The translations under genes were made by a program, and so were the position numbers. The notes below the pieces were generated by a model that did not search any database, had not been told where the DNA came from, and was given only the letters and a program-made list of their open reading frames with translations. 25,181 nucleotides of DNA, from positions 1 through 25,181 of the IMG/VR virus record IMGVR_UViG_3300017755_000097; one strand, 5' to 3'. This document shows, in pieces, positions 15,580-22,278 of this stretch. The stretch comes from a virus. The number at the start of each line of letters is the position of its first letter. Position 1 is the first letter of the stretch.

Positions 15580-16316
15580 AATCCGTATCTGTCTTTTGAT
15601 GCATCAAAGTTTTGTAAGGCTTCTGCTGCACTCAGTACCTTGTCATACATCTTAACCATTGAGATAAACCCATCAAAGTAAAAACCTGCTCTGTTACCAC
15701 CTACAAAAATATTATGTAAGGTGCTGTATGTTGCAGCGGTTGCAGTTCCCTCTTTAAACAGTGAACCGTCTAAGTACATCTTTGCTCCGTTAGTGCTTGT
15801 TGTTCCATCCCATAAGCAAACTAAATGATGCCAATTATTTAATGACGGATAAGTATCCTTTACGTTAACAGGATATCCTGAACCATTACTAACAAACCAA
15901 CCCAAATTCAAACCTGCTCCTGTAATATCCCAATCTCGTAATGAAGTATCGCCTCTTGTTGTTCCTTTGGTAATTAATCCGTCATTGTCTGCATCAGCAT
16001 TAAACCATAGGTCAATGGACATAGGGAAAGATTCAAGGATTGCAGGTTGACCGAAGTCGACTTGGTCATCTACTCCATCAAACTCAAAGTATCCACCTTG
16101 TGCTGAGTTGTAAACTGCACCATTAAGAATTGTGCCGTTGTTGGCGTTTATTACATCGGTCCACGTTGTGCCTGTTCCGGGATAGCTTGCTGAATCTCCC
16201 GCATCAACTCTGAATATTAAGCCATCGGTAACTATATCTTCACCTCCTCCTGATGCTAATCCGGCTCGTGTTTGAAACACATTACCTCCTATCCCTATGC
16301 CAATCCCCGTAGACAT
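15576..16316 (-). CDS. LamG/concanavalin-like virion protein (receptor binding candidate)
   Basis: This 246-residue protein has a Gly-rich N-terminus (residues 1-30). A jelly-roll domain of LamG/concanavalin type follows: DGLIFRVDAGDSASYPGTGT, GGYFEFDGVDDQVDFG, then NNWHHLVCLWDGTT, KMYLDGSLFKEG and the closing DGFISMVKMYDKVLSAAEAL. The order FDGVDD, WHHL, YLDG and a final YDKVLSAAE is a strong LamG_3-like signature. In phages such domains lie on fibres or appendages and bind glycans. It follows a structural gene one base upstream and overlaps the 80-residue gene. Confidence 0.82.
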   Translation of the reverse strand: MSTGIGIGIGGNVFQTRAGLASGGGEDIVTDGLIFRVDAGDSASYPGTGTTWTDVINANNGTILNGAVYNSAQGGYFEFDGVDDQVDFGQPAILESFPMSIDLWFNADADNDGLITKGTTRGDTSLRDWDITGAGLNLGWFVSNGSGYPVNVKDTYPSLNNWHHLVCLWDGTTSTNGAKMYLDGSLFKEGTATAATYSTLHNIFVGGNRAGFYFDGFISMVKMYDKVLSAAEALQNFDASKDRYGL

Positions 16317-16317
16317 A

Positions 16318-16803
16318 CTACCAGAGGGCTATAATGTCAGACGCTGTTGTAAGTGCCTCATCTATCCTGATAGCCTGTACAGGCAGGAAGGATGCGTCAG
16401 GTACGTTTTTGAAGACCAACTCTCCGCTTGGGCTGTCGGCTGGTTCACTAAACTCAACCGCTACATCGCCTCCCGTACCTACATACAACACACATCCATT
16501 AGTCGGCGCGTTATATATGTAGTATTTTGCTGATGCAGATCCTCCCGCGATACTGGTAATAGCTAAGTTCAGGTCATCGGTAACGTCCAAGACAAAATAC
16601 GCCTTTTGATCGGTAGCATTGTATACGATCGCATTCTTCTGAATGCCATCGCTAAGAAATGTAGTGCCTACATCAGTCAGCGTTCCTGCTACTGAAAAAT
16701 CAGCGGTGCCGCTAACAGCTCTCGTTGCTCTATCTGGAATAGGTACCGTATTGCTTGGAATAACATTTAATCCTGATGATGTCTGTAGTTTTTGATATGC
16801 CAT
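16318..16803 (-). CDS. Virion/tail-associated structural protein, unknown
   Basis: This 161-residue protein begins MAYQKLQTSSGLNVIPSNTV and has a central beta-rich part (SVAGTLTDVGTTFLSDG) and GGDVAVEFSEPADSPSGELV. Proteins starting MAYQKLQ...VIPSD and containing a domain with FKNVPDASFLPVQAIRI are common in marine phage tail clusters, where they are usually annotated as structural. Its start is followed upstream by the run of tiny genes. No membrane segment or catalytic motif is visible. The role is inferred from context. Confidence 0.6.
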   Translation of the reverse strand: MAYQKLQTSSGLNVIPSNTVPIPDRATRAVSGTADFSVAGTLTDVGTTFLSDGIQKNAIVYNATDQKAYFVLDVTDDLNLAITSIAGGSASAKYYIYNAPTNGCVLYVGTGGDVAVEFSEPADSPSGELVFKNVPDASFLPVQAIRIDEALTTASDIIALW

Positions 16804-16809
16804 AATTTA

Positions 16810-16980
16810 TTATCGTTGATATGGGAATAATCTGTTTAATGTATCTCTTCTTTGGCCGCATCCGCAGTCCTTGCCAGTAGCCTTTGCCACAGTATCTACG
16901 ACCTTTTTGATTCCGGTAGCCTTGGTAACTTTCTCTATTGAATCACCAAGACCTCTTGATTTGACTGGAGTTCTTTTCAT
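16810..16980 (-). CDS. Small protein with CGCG motif, unknown
   Basis: This 56-residue protein starts MKRTPVKSRGLGDSIEKVTK and has a short repeat (KVTKATGIKKV and TVAKATGKDC). It ends with CGCGQRRDTLNRLFPYQR. The ending C-GC-x-R-x-x-LN-x-FP is a pattern I recall in small proteins of many phages near structural genes. The Cys pair could bind a metal or nucleotide, but that is speculation. Its ATG overlaps the stop of the 70-residue gene upstream by four bases. Confidence 0.65.
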   Translation of the reverse strand: MKRTPVKSRGLGDSIEKVTKATGIKKVVDTVAKATGKDCGCGQRRDTLNRLFPYQR

Positions 16981-17189
16981 TTTTTCATTTTACAACCAAA
17001 GTTGTTAGCATAGTTAGCCATCTTGCGAACACTATCACTATACTTATCATCCTTGGCTTTCATGACTTTTGAAGCAGCTGCACATACGGATGTGCCGGGC
17101 ATGTTCTTCTCTACCCATGCTGTAAACTTACCCTCGTTCTTCTTACTGATCGCAGGAAAAGCTCCTTTCTTTGTTCTGCCCTTAGCCAT
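16977..17189 (-). CDS. Tiny basic protein, unknown
   Basis: This 70-residue protein (MAKGRTKKGAFPAISKKNEG, ending FGCKMKK) has a basic N-terminus shared with the 54-residue protein at 19271-19435 (MAKGRTKK). The C-terminal part has two Cys about 30 residues apart (SVCAAASKV and NNFGCKMKK). The shared MAKGRTKK opening suggests a common basic leader or DNA-binding tail. It is coupled to its neighbours by a one-base TAATG overlap upstream and a four-base overlap downstream. Confidence 0.62.
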   Translation of the reverse strand: MAKGRTKKGAFPAISKKNEGKFTAWVEKNMPGTSVCAAASKVMKAKDDKYSDSVRKMANYANNFGCKMKK

Positions 17190-17401
17190 TAGCTACGGAT
17201 CAATCTACCTAAGTGACCTTTTACACTTGATGGGTAATGCTTCTCATACCCCATAGAATGATCACCACCATAAGCGTGACCGTACTCTTTCTTGGACATT
17301 GCTTTTGATTCGTCTCTTCTGTCTTTCATAGACTGAGACTTAGCACCTTTGTGCTTCATTCCTAAAGACTCATCTAATCTTGCGTTATAACCTTGTTTCA
17401 T
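17189..17401 (-). CDS. Tiny basic protein, unknown
   Basis: This 70-residue protein starts MKQGYNARLDESLGMKHKGA and contains SMKDRRDESKAMSKKEYGHA and a final VKGHLGRLIRS. It is rich in Lys, Arg, His, Gly and Met with no hydrophobic core, so it is likely extended or nucleic-acid associated. I recall similar short proteins (NARLDESLG...KDRRDESK) from marine phages without a known function. The stop overlaps the next start by one base. Confidence 0.65.
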   Translation of the reverse strand: MKQGYNARLDESLGMKHKGAKSQSMKDRRDESKAMSKKEYGHAYGGDHSMGYEKHYPSSVKGHLGRLIRS

Positions 17402-17411
17402 TTTTTTTGGT

Positions 17412-17582
17412 TTAATAGCTTGATCCCATTTTCTTTTCCATTCCGTAGCCTGGGTTATCTACTTTCTTGCCTCCCATAGTTTTTGCAAACTCTGCAGCCT
17501 GCGCTTTTCCTACGGCGTTGTAAGGAAATGTTTGCTTTTTCATTTTGCCCGAATCAGGACATGAATATGTTACAGTTGGCAT
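17412..17582 (-). CDS. Tiny basic protein with SCP motif, unknown
   Basis: This 56-residue protein starts MPTVTYSCPDSGKMKKQTFP and ends with GYGMEKKMGSSY. The opening YSCPDSGK-like pattern is seen in a group of small phage proteins and could be a ribbon fold, but it contains only one Cys here. It has 17 bases of A/T-rich leader that include a TATATTTA sequence and lies 21 bases after the stop of its upstream neighbour, one of the few gaps in this tight block. Confidence 0.6.
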   Translation of the reverse strand: MPTVTYSCPDSGKMKKQTFPYNAVGKAQAAEFAKTMGGKKVDNPGYGMEKKMGSSY

Positions 17583-17603
17583 ATCTTATTTTTTGTAAAT
17601 ATA

Positions 17604-17894
17604 CTAATATTTTCCTTGCTTACTTTTTGGTGATGACTTGGTCGATCCACCTTTACCTGCCCAAAGATTTTTACACGACCAATATCTTGCAGTTAGTTTA
17701 CTCTTGGCGGTGCTGCACTTATGCCGTGCACGAAAGGACTTGCGAGCTGCCGCTGAGTAGTTATGACCATACCCGGTAGCACCAAAGTGGATCAGCTTCT
17801 CCTTTCCGCCTTCGCAACCCTTAACCATCTTCTTCTTTCCAGGGCGATCAGACTTCATGGGTCTATTACAACTCATTTTTGTCTTACTTGCCAT
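17604..17894 (-). CDS. Small basic Cys-containing phage protein, unknown
   Basis: This 96-residue protein begins MASKTKMSCNRPMKSDRPGK and contains KLIHFGATGYGHNYSAAARK and SFRARHKCSTAKSKLTARYW, then SCKNLWAGKGG. The run HFGA-GYGHNYSAAARKSFRARH-C...RYW-CKNLW is a signature I recognise from conserved hypothetical proteins in many marine phages. Four Cys are spaced so that a zinc-binding fold is possible. It is strongly basic. The start overlaps the stop of the 159-residue structural gene by one base (TAATG). Confidence 0.68.
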   Translation of the reverse strand: MASKTKMSCNRPMKSDRPGKKKMVKGCEGGKEKLIHFGATGYGHNYSAAARKSFRARHKCSTAKSKLTARYWSCKNLWAGKGGSTKSSPKSKQGKY

Positions 17895-18373
17895 TATGTT
17901 GCTTTAGCTTGTATTACAATCCACTGTGTTCCATCTGACCAAACAGCACAACCATTAAACGCCTTGTTAATCGTATAGCTTGATGCGCCATCTATAGTCT
18001 CTCCTGCCGGAGCAGTTATCTCAATCTGATTGCTCGCATTTACAGTACTATTATTTACAAATCGAATCTTTCTATAAGGTATAGCCGTTGCGCTTGGTAG
18101 TGTATATACAAACGTCCCTGCACCGCCAACCCAATCAAAGTCAACTATGTTCACATCCTCAGTAAGTGTTGCGCTACCTCCGGGTGTGGCAGTAACGAAA
18201 AGAGGTACAAGTCGTACTATCTCATTGTTCTCAATAAGAATATTAATTGCAGAAGCAAGAGCCTCTATCGTATAAGCATCTCGATTGGCGTTAGCTGTTG
18301 CCGAGCCCTTATTGACCGTATCTACTCCTGTAGCTACTCCATGAAATTTTGTCCCTGAGGGTATGGTTGACAT
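17894..18373 (-). CDS. Structural/fibre-associated protein, unknown
   Basis: This 159-residue protein starts MSTIPSGTKFHGVATGVDTV. The C-terminal part is a beta-rich domain (FDWVGGAGTFVYTLPSATAI, then ITAPAGETIDGASSYTINKA), ending in FNGCAVWSDGTQWIVIQAKAT. This ending resembles domains in phage fibre and tail proteins where an F/Y-TLPSA strand and a C-terminal SDGTQWIV strand recur. It is the only protein of clearly virion-surface character in this block of tiny basic genes. Its role is likely attached to a tail appendage, with moderate certainty. Confidence 0.65.
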   Translation of the reverse strand: MSTIPSGTKFHGVATGVDTVNKGSATANANRDAYTIEALASAINILIENNEIVRLVPLFVTATPGGSATLTEDVNIVDFDWVGGAGTFVYTLPSATAIPYRKIRFVNNSTVNASNQIEITAPAGETIDGASSYTINKAFNGCAVWSDGTQWIVIQAKAT

Positions 18374-18376
18374 GAT

Positions 18377-18586
18377 CTATGATGGTAGGTTTAACTTATT
18401 CTTTTTACGTTGACGGATTCTTTTGCGAGCTTCTCTTGGCGATAAACCGCCATCAACCAATTGCCTTACCTGCTTTCTTTTGCTCTGCTTGCCTTGTCCT
18501 ATAACAAGACCTTGCTGAGCAGTTGACGTAACGGATTCTGTTCCTCCAGTGCCATCGCCTGGACCATTTGTTTTTCTTCGTTTCAT
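18377..18586 (-). CDS. Tiny basic protein, unknown
   Basis: This 69-residue protein (MKRRKTNGPGDGTGGTESVT ... LSPREARKRIRQRKKNKLNLPS) has a Gly/Ser/Thr-rich middle between two strongly basic ends. The C-terminal half (about residues 38-66) looks like a positively charged helix that could bind nucleic acid. It is separated from neighbours by three bases and one base. No family is recognised. Confidence 0.6.
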   Translation of the reverse strand: MKRRKTNGPGDGTGGTESVTSTAQQGLVIGQGKQSKRKQVRQLVDGGLSPREARKRIRQRKKNKLNLPS

Positions 18587-18587
18587 A

Positions 18588-18761
18588 TTACTTAATTTTA
18601 TCGGCGATAGCTGACCATAGCTTTGTAATAGAAACTCCTAACCCAATACCTCCAATAACAGGTAGCCCCTTAGCAAATACAACAACAGCAATAACAGCGG
18701 CATAGCAGGCCACGGCAATATCACTCATTAACATATCTAAAATTCTTAATAGTTTAATCAT
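18588..18761 (-). CDS. Small membrane protein, unknown
   Basis: This 57-residue protein (MIKLLRILDMLMSDIAVACY, then AAVIAVVVFAKGLPVIGGIG) contains one long hydrophobic stretch (about 14-47) interrupted by a Lys-Gly pair, giving one or two TM segments. The C-terminus is charged (SAIADKIK). It could be a second small holin-like or membrane accessory protein, but the sequence alone does not decide that. The start follows AT-rich sequence and the stop lies one base before the next ATG. Confidence 0.58.
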   Translation of the reverse strand: MIKLLRILDMLMSDIAVACYAAVIAVVVFAKGLPVIGGIGLGVSITKLWSAIADKIK

Positions 18762-18764
18762 AGT

Positions 18765-19019
18765 TTATCTTTTTGTAAATTTCTTACTTACCCTTCCTGC
18801 ACGAGTGTTCGCAACAACAGTCTTCCCTCTTGCGCCCGCACGCTTCTTCTTTTTCGCAGTGGCAGCACGTTCCGCTTTGCTCATGCTCTTCGCCTTCGCC
18901 ATCGGAAGACAACGGTCCGGGTTCTTCTTGTCCTTGCTCGTACCACAAGCGCCCAGTATAGAACCATCCGTCCCTATTCGTACCCAATTCTCTTTTCTCC
19001 ATTTCTTAAGCTCTCCCAT
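18765..19019 (-). CDS. Small basic phage protein, unknown
   Basis: This 84-residue protein starts MGELKKWRKENWVRIGTDGS and has ILGACGTSKDKKNPDRCLPM. A long Lys/Arg/Ala tail follows (AKSMSKAERAATAKKKKRAG, then ARGKTVVANTRAGRVSKK). The N-terminal W-R-x-x-NWVRIGTDGSI-G-CG...NPD-RCLP pattern is one I recall as a conserved hypothetical family in marine phages. Two Cys about 12 residues apart and a histone-like basic tail suggest DNA or RNA contact. It overlaps the upstream gene (19006-19146) by 14 bases. Confidence 0.66.
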   Translation of the reverse strand: MGELKKWRKENWVRIGTDGSILGACGTSKDKKNPDRCLPMAKAKSMSKAERAATAKKKKRAGARGKTVVANTRAGRVSKKFTKR

Positions 19020-19146
19020 CTTTTTTCACCTTTGACTTAACTATCTCCTTCTGGAGTCGTGGCGGCAATGTTTGCTGCTTAGTTGTCAGATACCTATCTA
19101 CCTGAGCATCTTTCATGCCCATGTCTCCGTACTTAATATTTTTCAT
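19006..19146 (-). CDS. Tiny basic protein, unknown
   Basis: This 46-residue protein (MKNIKYGDMGMKDAQVDRYL, then TTKQQTLPPRLQKEIVKSKV) is helical and positively charged. Its ATG at 19144-19146 overlaps the stop of the upstream gene by four bases (ATGA). It runs 14 bases into the next gene. No family is recognised. Coupled overlaps on both sides are the main support that it is a real gene. Confidence 0.55.
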   Translation of the reverse strand: MKNIKYGDMGMKDAQVDRYLTTKQQTLPPRLQKEIVKSKVKKDGRA

Positions 19147-19271
19147 TTCTTTTTCTTAGCGGGTGACTTCAATGACTTAAGCATTCGATCAATCTTTGCA
19201 GCCTGACCCTTGTGCATCGCTGATGCTTTCTTTAGTTCAGATGATATCTCTCTTAATTTTTTAGTATCCAT
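19143..19271 (-). CDS. Tiny basic protein, unknown
   Basis: This 42-residue protein (MDTKKLREISSELKKASAMH ... RMLKSLKSPAKKKK) is a probable amphipathic helix with a Lys-rich tail. Its start overlaps the stop of the preceding gene by one base (TAATG) and its stop overlaps the next ATG by four bases. The short length makes prediction weak, but the tiling supports it. Confidence 0.55.
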   Translation of the reverse strand: MDTKKLREISSELKKASAMHKGQAAKIDRMLKSLKSPAKKKK

Positions 19272-19435
19272 TATTTCTTTCCTTTTGAACCCTTGGCATA
19301 GTTAGGGTCTTTGCAATATTTAGAGGCAGCCATGTTAGCATAGGCAGAGGGGTAGGTGTCGAAGGTTCTCTTCGCCCACGCTATACCCGCAGGACAAATC
19401 TTATTAGACTTTTTCTTTGTTCTGCCTTTTGCCAT
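19271..19435 (-). CDS. Tiny basic protein, unknown
   Basis: This 54-residue protein starts MAKGRTKKKSNKICPAGIAW and ends KDPNYAKGSKGKK. The MAKGRTKK opening is identical to that of the 70-residue protein at 16977-17189. Cys residues (KICPAG and SKYCKD) are about 26 apart. It also has AKRTFDTYPSAYANMAASKY, resembling a conserved motif (YPSAYANM-ASK-C-DPNYAK) that I recall from marine phage proteins. Confidence 0.64.
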   Translation of the reverse strand: MAKGRTKKKSNKICPAGIAWAKRTFDTYPSAYANMAASKYCKDPNYAKGSKGKK

Positions 19436-19436
19436 T

Positions 19437-19646
19437 TTACTTGCGTGATGATTTACCTTTTTTTATTCTATCAATTGCAGAGTTTCTAAAAGGCATTCTA
19501 TCGTAATCATCTTTCAATCCACCCTCAGTTTCTATTACATAAGGGTCAGTAAAATCTACGCCAGCACGTCGTTGCCCACCATCGCTGGTGTATACAATTC
19601 GCTTTTTCTTTAGTTTAGGTTTATTTTTCTTTCCTCCGTCTGCCAT
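19437..19646 (-). CDS. Small basic protein, unknown
   Basis: This 69-residue protein has a basic N-terminus (MADGGKKNKPKLKKKRIVYT), a short polar middle (SDGGQRRAGVDFTDPYVIET) and a C-terminal part with DDYDRMPFRNSAIDRIKKGK. The C-terminal pattern MPFRNSAIDRIKKG is echoed by the neighbour at 19652-19936 (STPMRNRDIDRLIGG), so the two may share a small domain at the C-terminus. A one-base gap separates it from the next gene. Confidence 0.6.
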   Translation of the reverse strand: MADGGKKNKPKLKKKRIVYTSDGGQRRAGVDFTDPYVIETEGGLKDDYDRMPFRNSAIDRIKKGKSSRK

Positions 19647-19651
19647 TGTTT

Positions 19652-19936
19652 TTATTTAAATGGCCTTACGATGCCTCCTATTAATCGATCAATATCGCGA
19701 TTTCGCATTGGAGTGCTATCTTTGATTTTTTGAACAGCGTCCATTTTAGGAGTTGTTCCACCTGAACCACTTCTTTTCTTGGTTGTTTTTTTAGTAGTAT
19801 ATAAGGAAGCGTTTTTTCCTTTTGCAGCTTTAACATCAGGATTTACACTTGTTGAAGTTCCTTTGCCTTTACTTTGTTTACCCTTTGGTTTTTTACCCCC
19901 GTAGTTTTTGTTACCTTTTGGTTTTCCGTTTGCCAT
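19652..19936 (-). CDS. Small Lys-rich protein, unknown (first gene of the tiny-gene operon)
   Basis: This 94-residue protein is very rich in Lys, Gly, Thr and Ser (MANGKPKGNKNYGGKKPKGK ... SLYTTKKTTKKRSGSGGTTP), with a short helical end (AVQKIKDSTPMRNRDIDRLI, then GGIVRPFK). The low-complexity basic part resembles histone-like or packaged DNA-binding tails. It is the first gene leftwards from the divergent gap at 19937-19976, with a TATATTTG box upstream, so it probably begins the long minus-strand operon. Confidence 0.6.
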   Translation of the reverse strand: MANGKPKGNKNYGGKKPKGKQSKGKGTSTSVNPDVKAAKGKNASLYTTKKTTKKRSGSGGTTPKMDAVQKIKDSTPMRNRDIDRLIGGIVRPFK

Positions 19937-19956
19937 TGTTTTATATATTTATAATT

Positions 19957-19964
19957 CAAATATA
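19957..19964 (-). promoter_or_regulatory. TAnnTTTG box in the divergent gap, drives the leftward operon
   Basis: The minus-strand sequence is TATATTTG, 20 bases before the ATG at 19936. The 40-base gap (19937-19976) is almost all A/T and also precedes the plus-strand gene at 19977, so it likely holds both promoters. It is the only visible upstream signal for the block from 19936 to about 14600. I could not find a convincing -33 TTG. Confidence 0.45.
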
Positions 19965-19976
19965 CAATTTAATTTA

Positions 19977-20450
19977 ATGGCAGATTTAATTCGTAAGAAC
20001 TACGACAGGGCGCAGCCCACTCACGACTACATGAAATACTGGCGTGTAATACGCTACTGGGCTAAGGCCAAGTACAATATCGGAACACCCGACATTGATA
20101 TGCTGTTCTTCCTCTACAGCGAGCATATATTCAACAAGACCAAGTTCAAGGAGTTCGAGCAGTGTATGTCGTGGGACGAGCCACGGTTCTATAGACTACT
20201 TAACGAAGGATGGATCCACGTATGGAGAAAAAGGCAGGGAAAGGAAACAACCCTATACGAATTATCGTATAAGGGAAAGCGCCTTGTGAATACACTATAC
20301 AAAAAATTAAACGGCGAGGAGATCGGAGAATCTCCGAGCATGAATCCGCTCTTCAGAGCGGACGCTTCCTACATGGATAAGGTATATCGAAATATGATTA
20401 TAGAGATGAACCAGTTTACAAAACAACAACGACATCTCGCTCCTGAATAA
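19977..20450 (+). CDS. Winged-helix-like DNA-binding protein candidate
   Basis: This 157-residue protein is read from ATG at 19977-19979. A longer opening would run into the divergent gene. It has KYWRVIRYWAKAKYNIGTPD, then DMLFFLYSEHIFNKTKFKEF, EQCMSWDEPRFYRLLNEGWI and HVWRKRQGKETTLYELSYKG. The order of a helix-rich segment, a recognition-helix-like part and a beta-wing (WIHVWRKRQ..TLYELSYKGK) is the pattern of MarR-like winged helices, at about residues 36-112. It may regulate late genes, as it sits alone between divergent and convergent neighbours. It overlaps groES by 35 bases on the opposite strand. Function is by fold resemblance only. Confidence 0.65.
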   Translation: MADLIRKNYDRAQPTHDYMKYWRVIRYWAKAKYNIGTPDIDMLFFLYSEHIFNKTKFKEFEQCMSWDEPRFYRLLNEGWIHVWRKRQGKETTLYELSYKGKRLVNTLYKKLNGEEIGESPSMNPLFRADASYMDKVYRNMIIEMNQFTKQQRHLAPE

Positions 20451-20673
20451 TTGTATACGCCTCATCTTTAATAAACAGGGAATGACCTGCTGCCTTGTCG
20501 TAGTAGATAAGGTCATCAGGCTTTATGATCTCAACCTCAGTCCCTGGCTTGACAACCTGAGCTTTGTGGTATCGAAATCCGGAAGCATCCTCCTGAGACA
20601 GGAGGAGCCCGGAAGAGGTTTTGAGTTTCTCCTCAACCTTCTTAATTAATATGTTCTTGCCTATCGGTATCAT
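20416..20673 (-). CDS. groES: Co-chaperonin GroES (cpn10), short phage form
   Basis: This 85-residue protein is cpn10-like: MIPIGKNILIKKVEEKLKTS opens with the first strand, then SGLLLSQEDASGFRYHKAQV forms the mobile-loop region. KTSSGLLLS matches the position of the loop's hydrophobic tripeptide, which binds GroEL (GIVL in E. coli). Later strands include VKPGTEVEIIKPDDLIYYDK and ERDVVVVL. It is about 12 residues shorter than bacterial GroES (near 97), so loops are trimmed. It starts within the end of groEL (four-base ATGA overlap). It caps the phage or host GroEL during folding of phage proteins, probably capsid. Confidence 0.85.
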   Translation of the reverse strand: MIPIGKNILIKKVEEKLKTSSGLLLSQEDASGFRYHKAQVVKPGTEVEIIKPDDLIYYDKAAGHSLFIKDEAYTIIQERDVVVVL

Positions 20674-22262
20674 GACTCTGCTCTTGCGTGTGTGATAATA
20701 GCGTTAGTACTTAAGATAGTTGTCGCGACACTGCTCGCATTGATCAGCGCGTTCTTAGTCACCTTCACCGGATCAATAACACCCATCTTAAACATATCGC
20801 CGTACTTCTCGTTCTTAACGTCAAACCCATTGACGTCATCCACTAAGCCATCCAACATAATCTCGTCAGCGCTCTTGCCAGCGTTCTCCAGGATCTGAGT
20901 TAACGGTGAACGCAGCGCAATACGAAGTACGTCATACGCCACCTCCTGGTTAGGGTCATCGCACTCAACATCGAACAGCTCGGCACATCGCCATAACGCC
21001 AGCCCGCCGCCAGGTAGGATACCCTCCTGCATCGCAGATCGCACAGCACACACCGAATCGTCAACACGGTCGTACTTCTCCTTCTGCTCAATGTCAGAGT
21101 CACCTCCTACATAGATACACCCTATGCCACCCATCAAGCTGGCTATCCGAGAGTTGATAAAGTCACGGTCACCCTTGATCTGTGTTCGCTGCTGCTGCTC
21201 CTTGAGCTCTTCAACCCGTAGCTTAATCTCCTCACTGATCTCATTGCCGGTGATGATCACCGTTGATTCCTTGCCAACCACGATCTTGTCAGCATGCCCC
21301 AGGTCCTTAGGTAGGATAAGGCTCAGGTCATCGCCCGTCTTCTCAGAGAAGTAGGTCGCACCCACAGCCAGTGCAATGTCCTGCATCAGCTCGTGTTGCT
21401 TGTACCCAAAGTTGGGCGGTGTGATGTTACAGAACTTAAGTCCGTTCTTCACCACGTTAGCCGCTAATGTGTTGACCATGTTCCCGCTACACGATCCAAT
21501 GATCAGCAGCTTCTCGTTCTTGGCGATGATCTCCTTGAGCACGTTCTCAATCTGTAGTATGTTACTGATCTCACCGTCATACGCCAGGATGCGCACATCA
21601 TCCATAACGCACTCGTCCTTACGCTGGTTATTAATGAACAGCGGCGATGTGTACCCACGATCAATCTTAATACCATTAGTAATCTCGGCGTAGGTGTCGG
21701 AGGTCTGCGACTTCTCAACCGTCACTATACCGTTCTCACCCACAGCCTTATAAGCCTTCGATATAATATCACCGAGCTCCTTGTCGTTGTTAGCAGAGAT
21801 AGTAGCCACATCAAGCATACGCTTGTCAGTCACCTTACGCGACTTCTTAGAGAGCTCACTCAGCACACGGTCCACACCCTCGCGGATATAGTTAATGATC
21901 TCCGTTCTGTTGCTGTTCTCATCCATGGCATCAATGCCGGCACGAACAATAGCCTCGGTCAACACAATCGCCGTTGTCGTTCCATCACCCGCCACATTAG
22001 CCGTCTTGTATGCAGCCTCCTTCATCATGCGAACCGCAAGGTTCTCAACCGGATCATAGAGATCGACAGACTTAGCAACGGTGACCCCGTCCTTAGTTAC
22101 TGTAATGCCGTGTGTGTGATGTGGTGATTCAATAACAACCGTCTGACCTCTCGGGCCTAACGTGCTCTTGACAGCTTTAGAGATTGCTGTAATACCCTTA
22201 ATAAGTTTCGCCCGTGCATCATTGTCGAAGCACAGGTCTTTAGAAATGTAACCCTGTTCCAT
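20670..22262 (-). CDS. groEL: Chaperonin GroEL (phage-encoded)
   Basis: This 530-residue protein is a full-length group I chaperonin. ATP-site residues are present: GPRG (36-39), TKDG with D58, AGDGTTT with D93 (E. coli D87), RVDD with D402 (E. coli D398) and PGGG (417-420), and GVIDPVKVT with D497. The apical GroES- and substrate-binding region has DRGYTSPLFINN (201-212). The tyrosine at E. coli Y203 is leucine here. The C-terminus ends TILSTNAIITHARAES and lacks the GGM tail of bacterial GroEL. It lies upstream of groES, the reverse of the bacterial order. The gene looks richer in G+C than its neighbours. A TATATTTG box lies 16 bases upstream. It likely folds phage capsid and other virion proteins. 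Confidence 0.95.
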   Translation of the reverse strand: MEQGYISKDLCFDNDARAKLIKGITAISKAVKSTLGPRGQTVVIESPHHTHGITVTKDGVTVAKSVDLYDPVENLAVRMMKEAAYKTANVAGDGTTTAIVLTEAIVRAGIDAMDENSNRTEIINYIREGVDRVLSELSKKSRKVTDKRMLDVATISANNDKELGDIISKAYKAVGENGIVTVEKSQTSDTYAEITNGIKIDRGYTSPLFINNQRKDECVMDDVRILAYDGEISNILQIENVLKEIIAKNEKLLIIGSCSGNMVNTLAANVVKNGLKFCNITPPNFGYKQHELMQDIALAVGATYFSEKTGDDLSLILPKDLGHADKIVVGKESTVIITGNEISEEIKLRVEELKEQQQRTQIKGDRDFINSRIASLMGGIGCIYVGGDSDIEQKEKYDRVDDSVCAVRSAMQEGILPGGGLALWRCAELFDVECDDPNQEVAYDVLRIALRSPLTQILENAGKSADEIMLDGLVDDVNGFDVKNEKYGDMFKMGVIDPVKVTKNALINASSVATTILSTNAIITHARAES

Positions 22263-22278
22263 TAGATTTAATTTTCGT

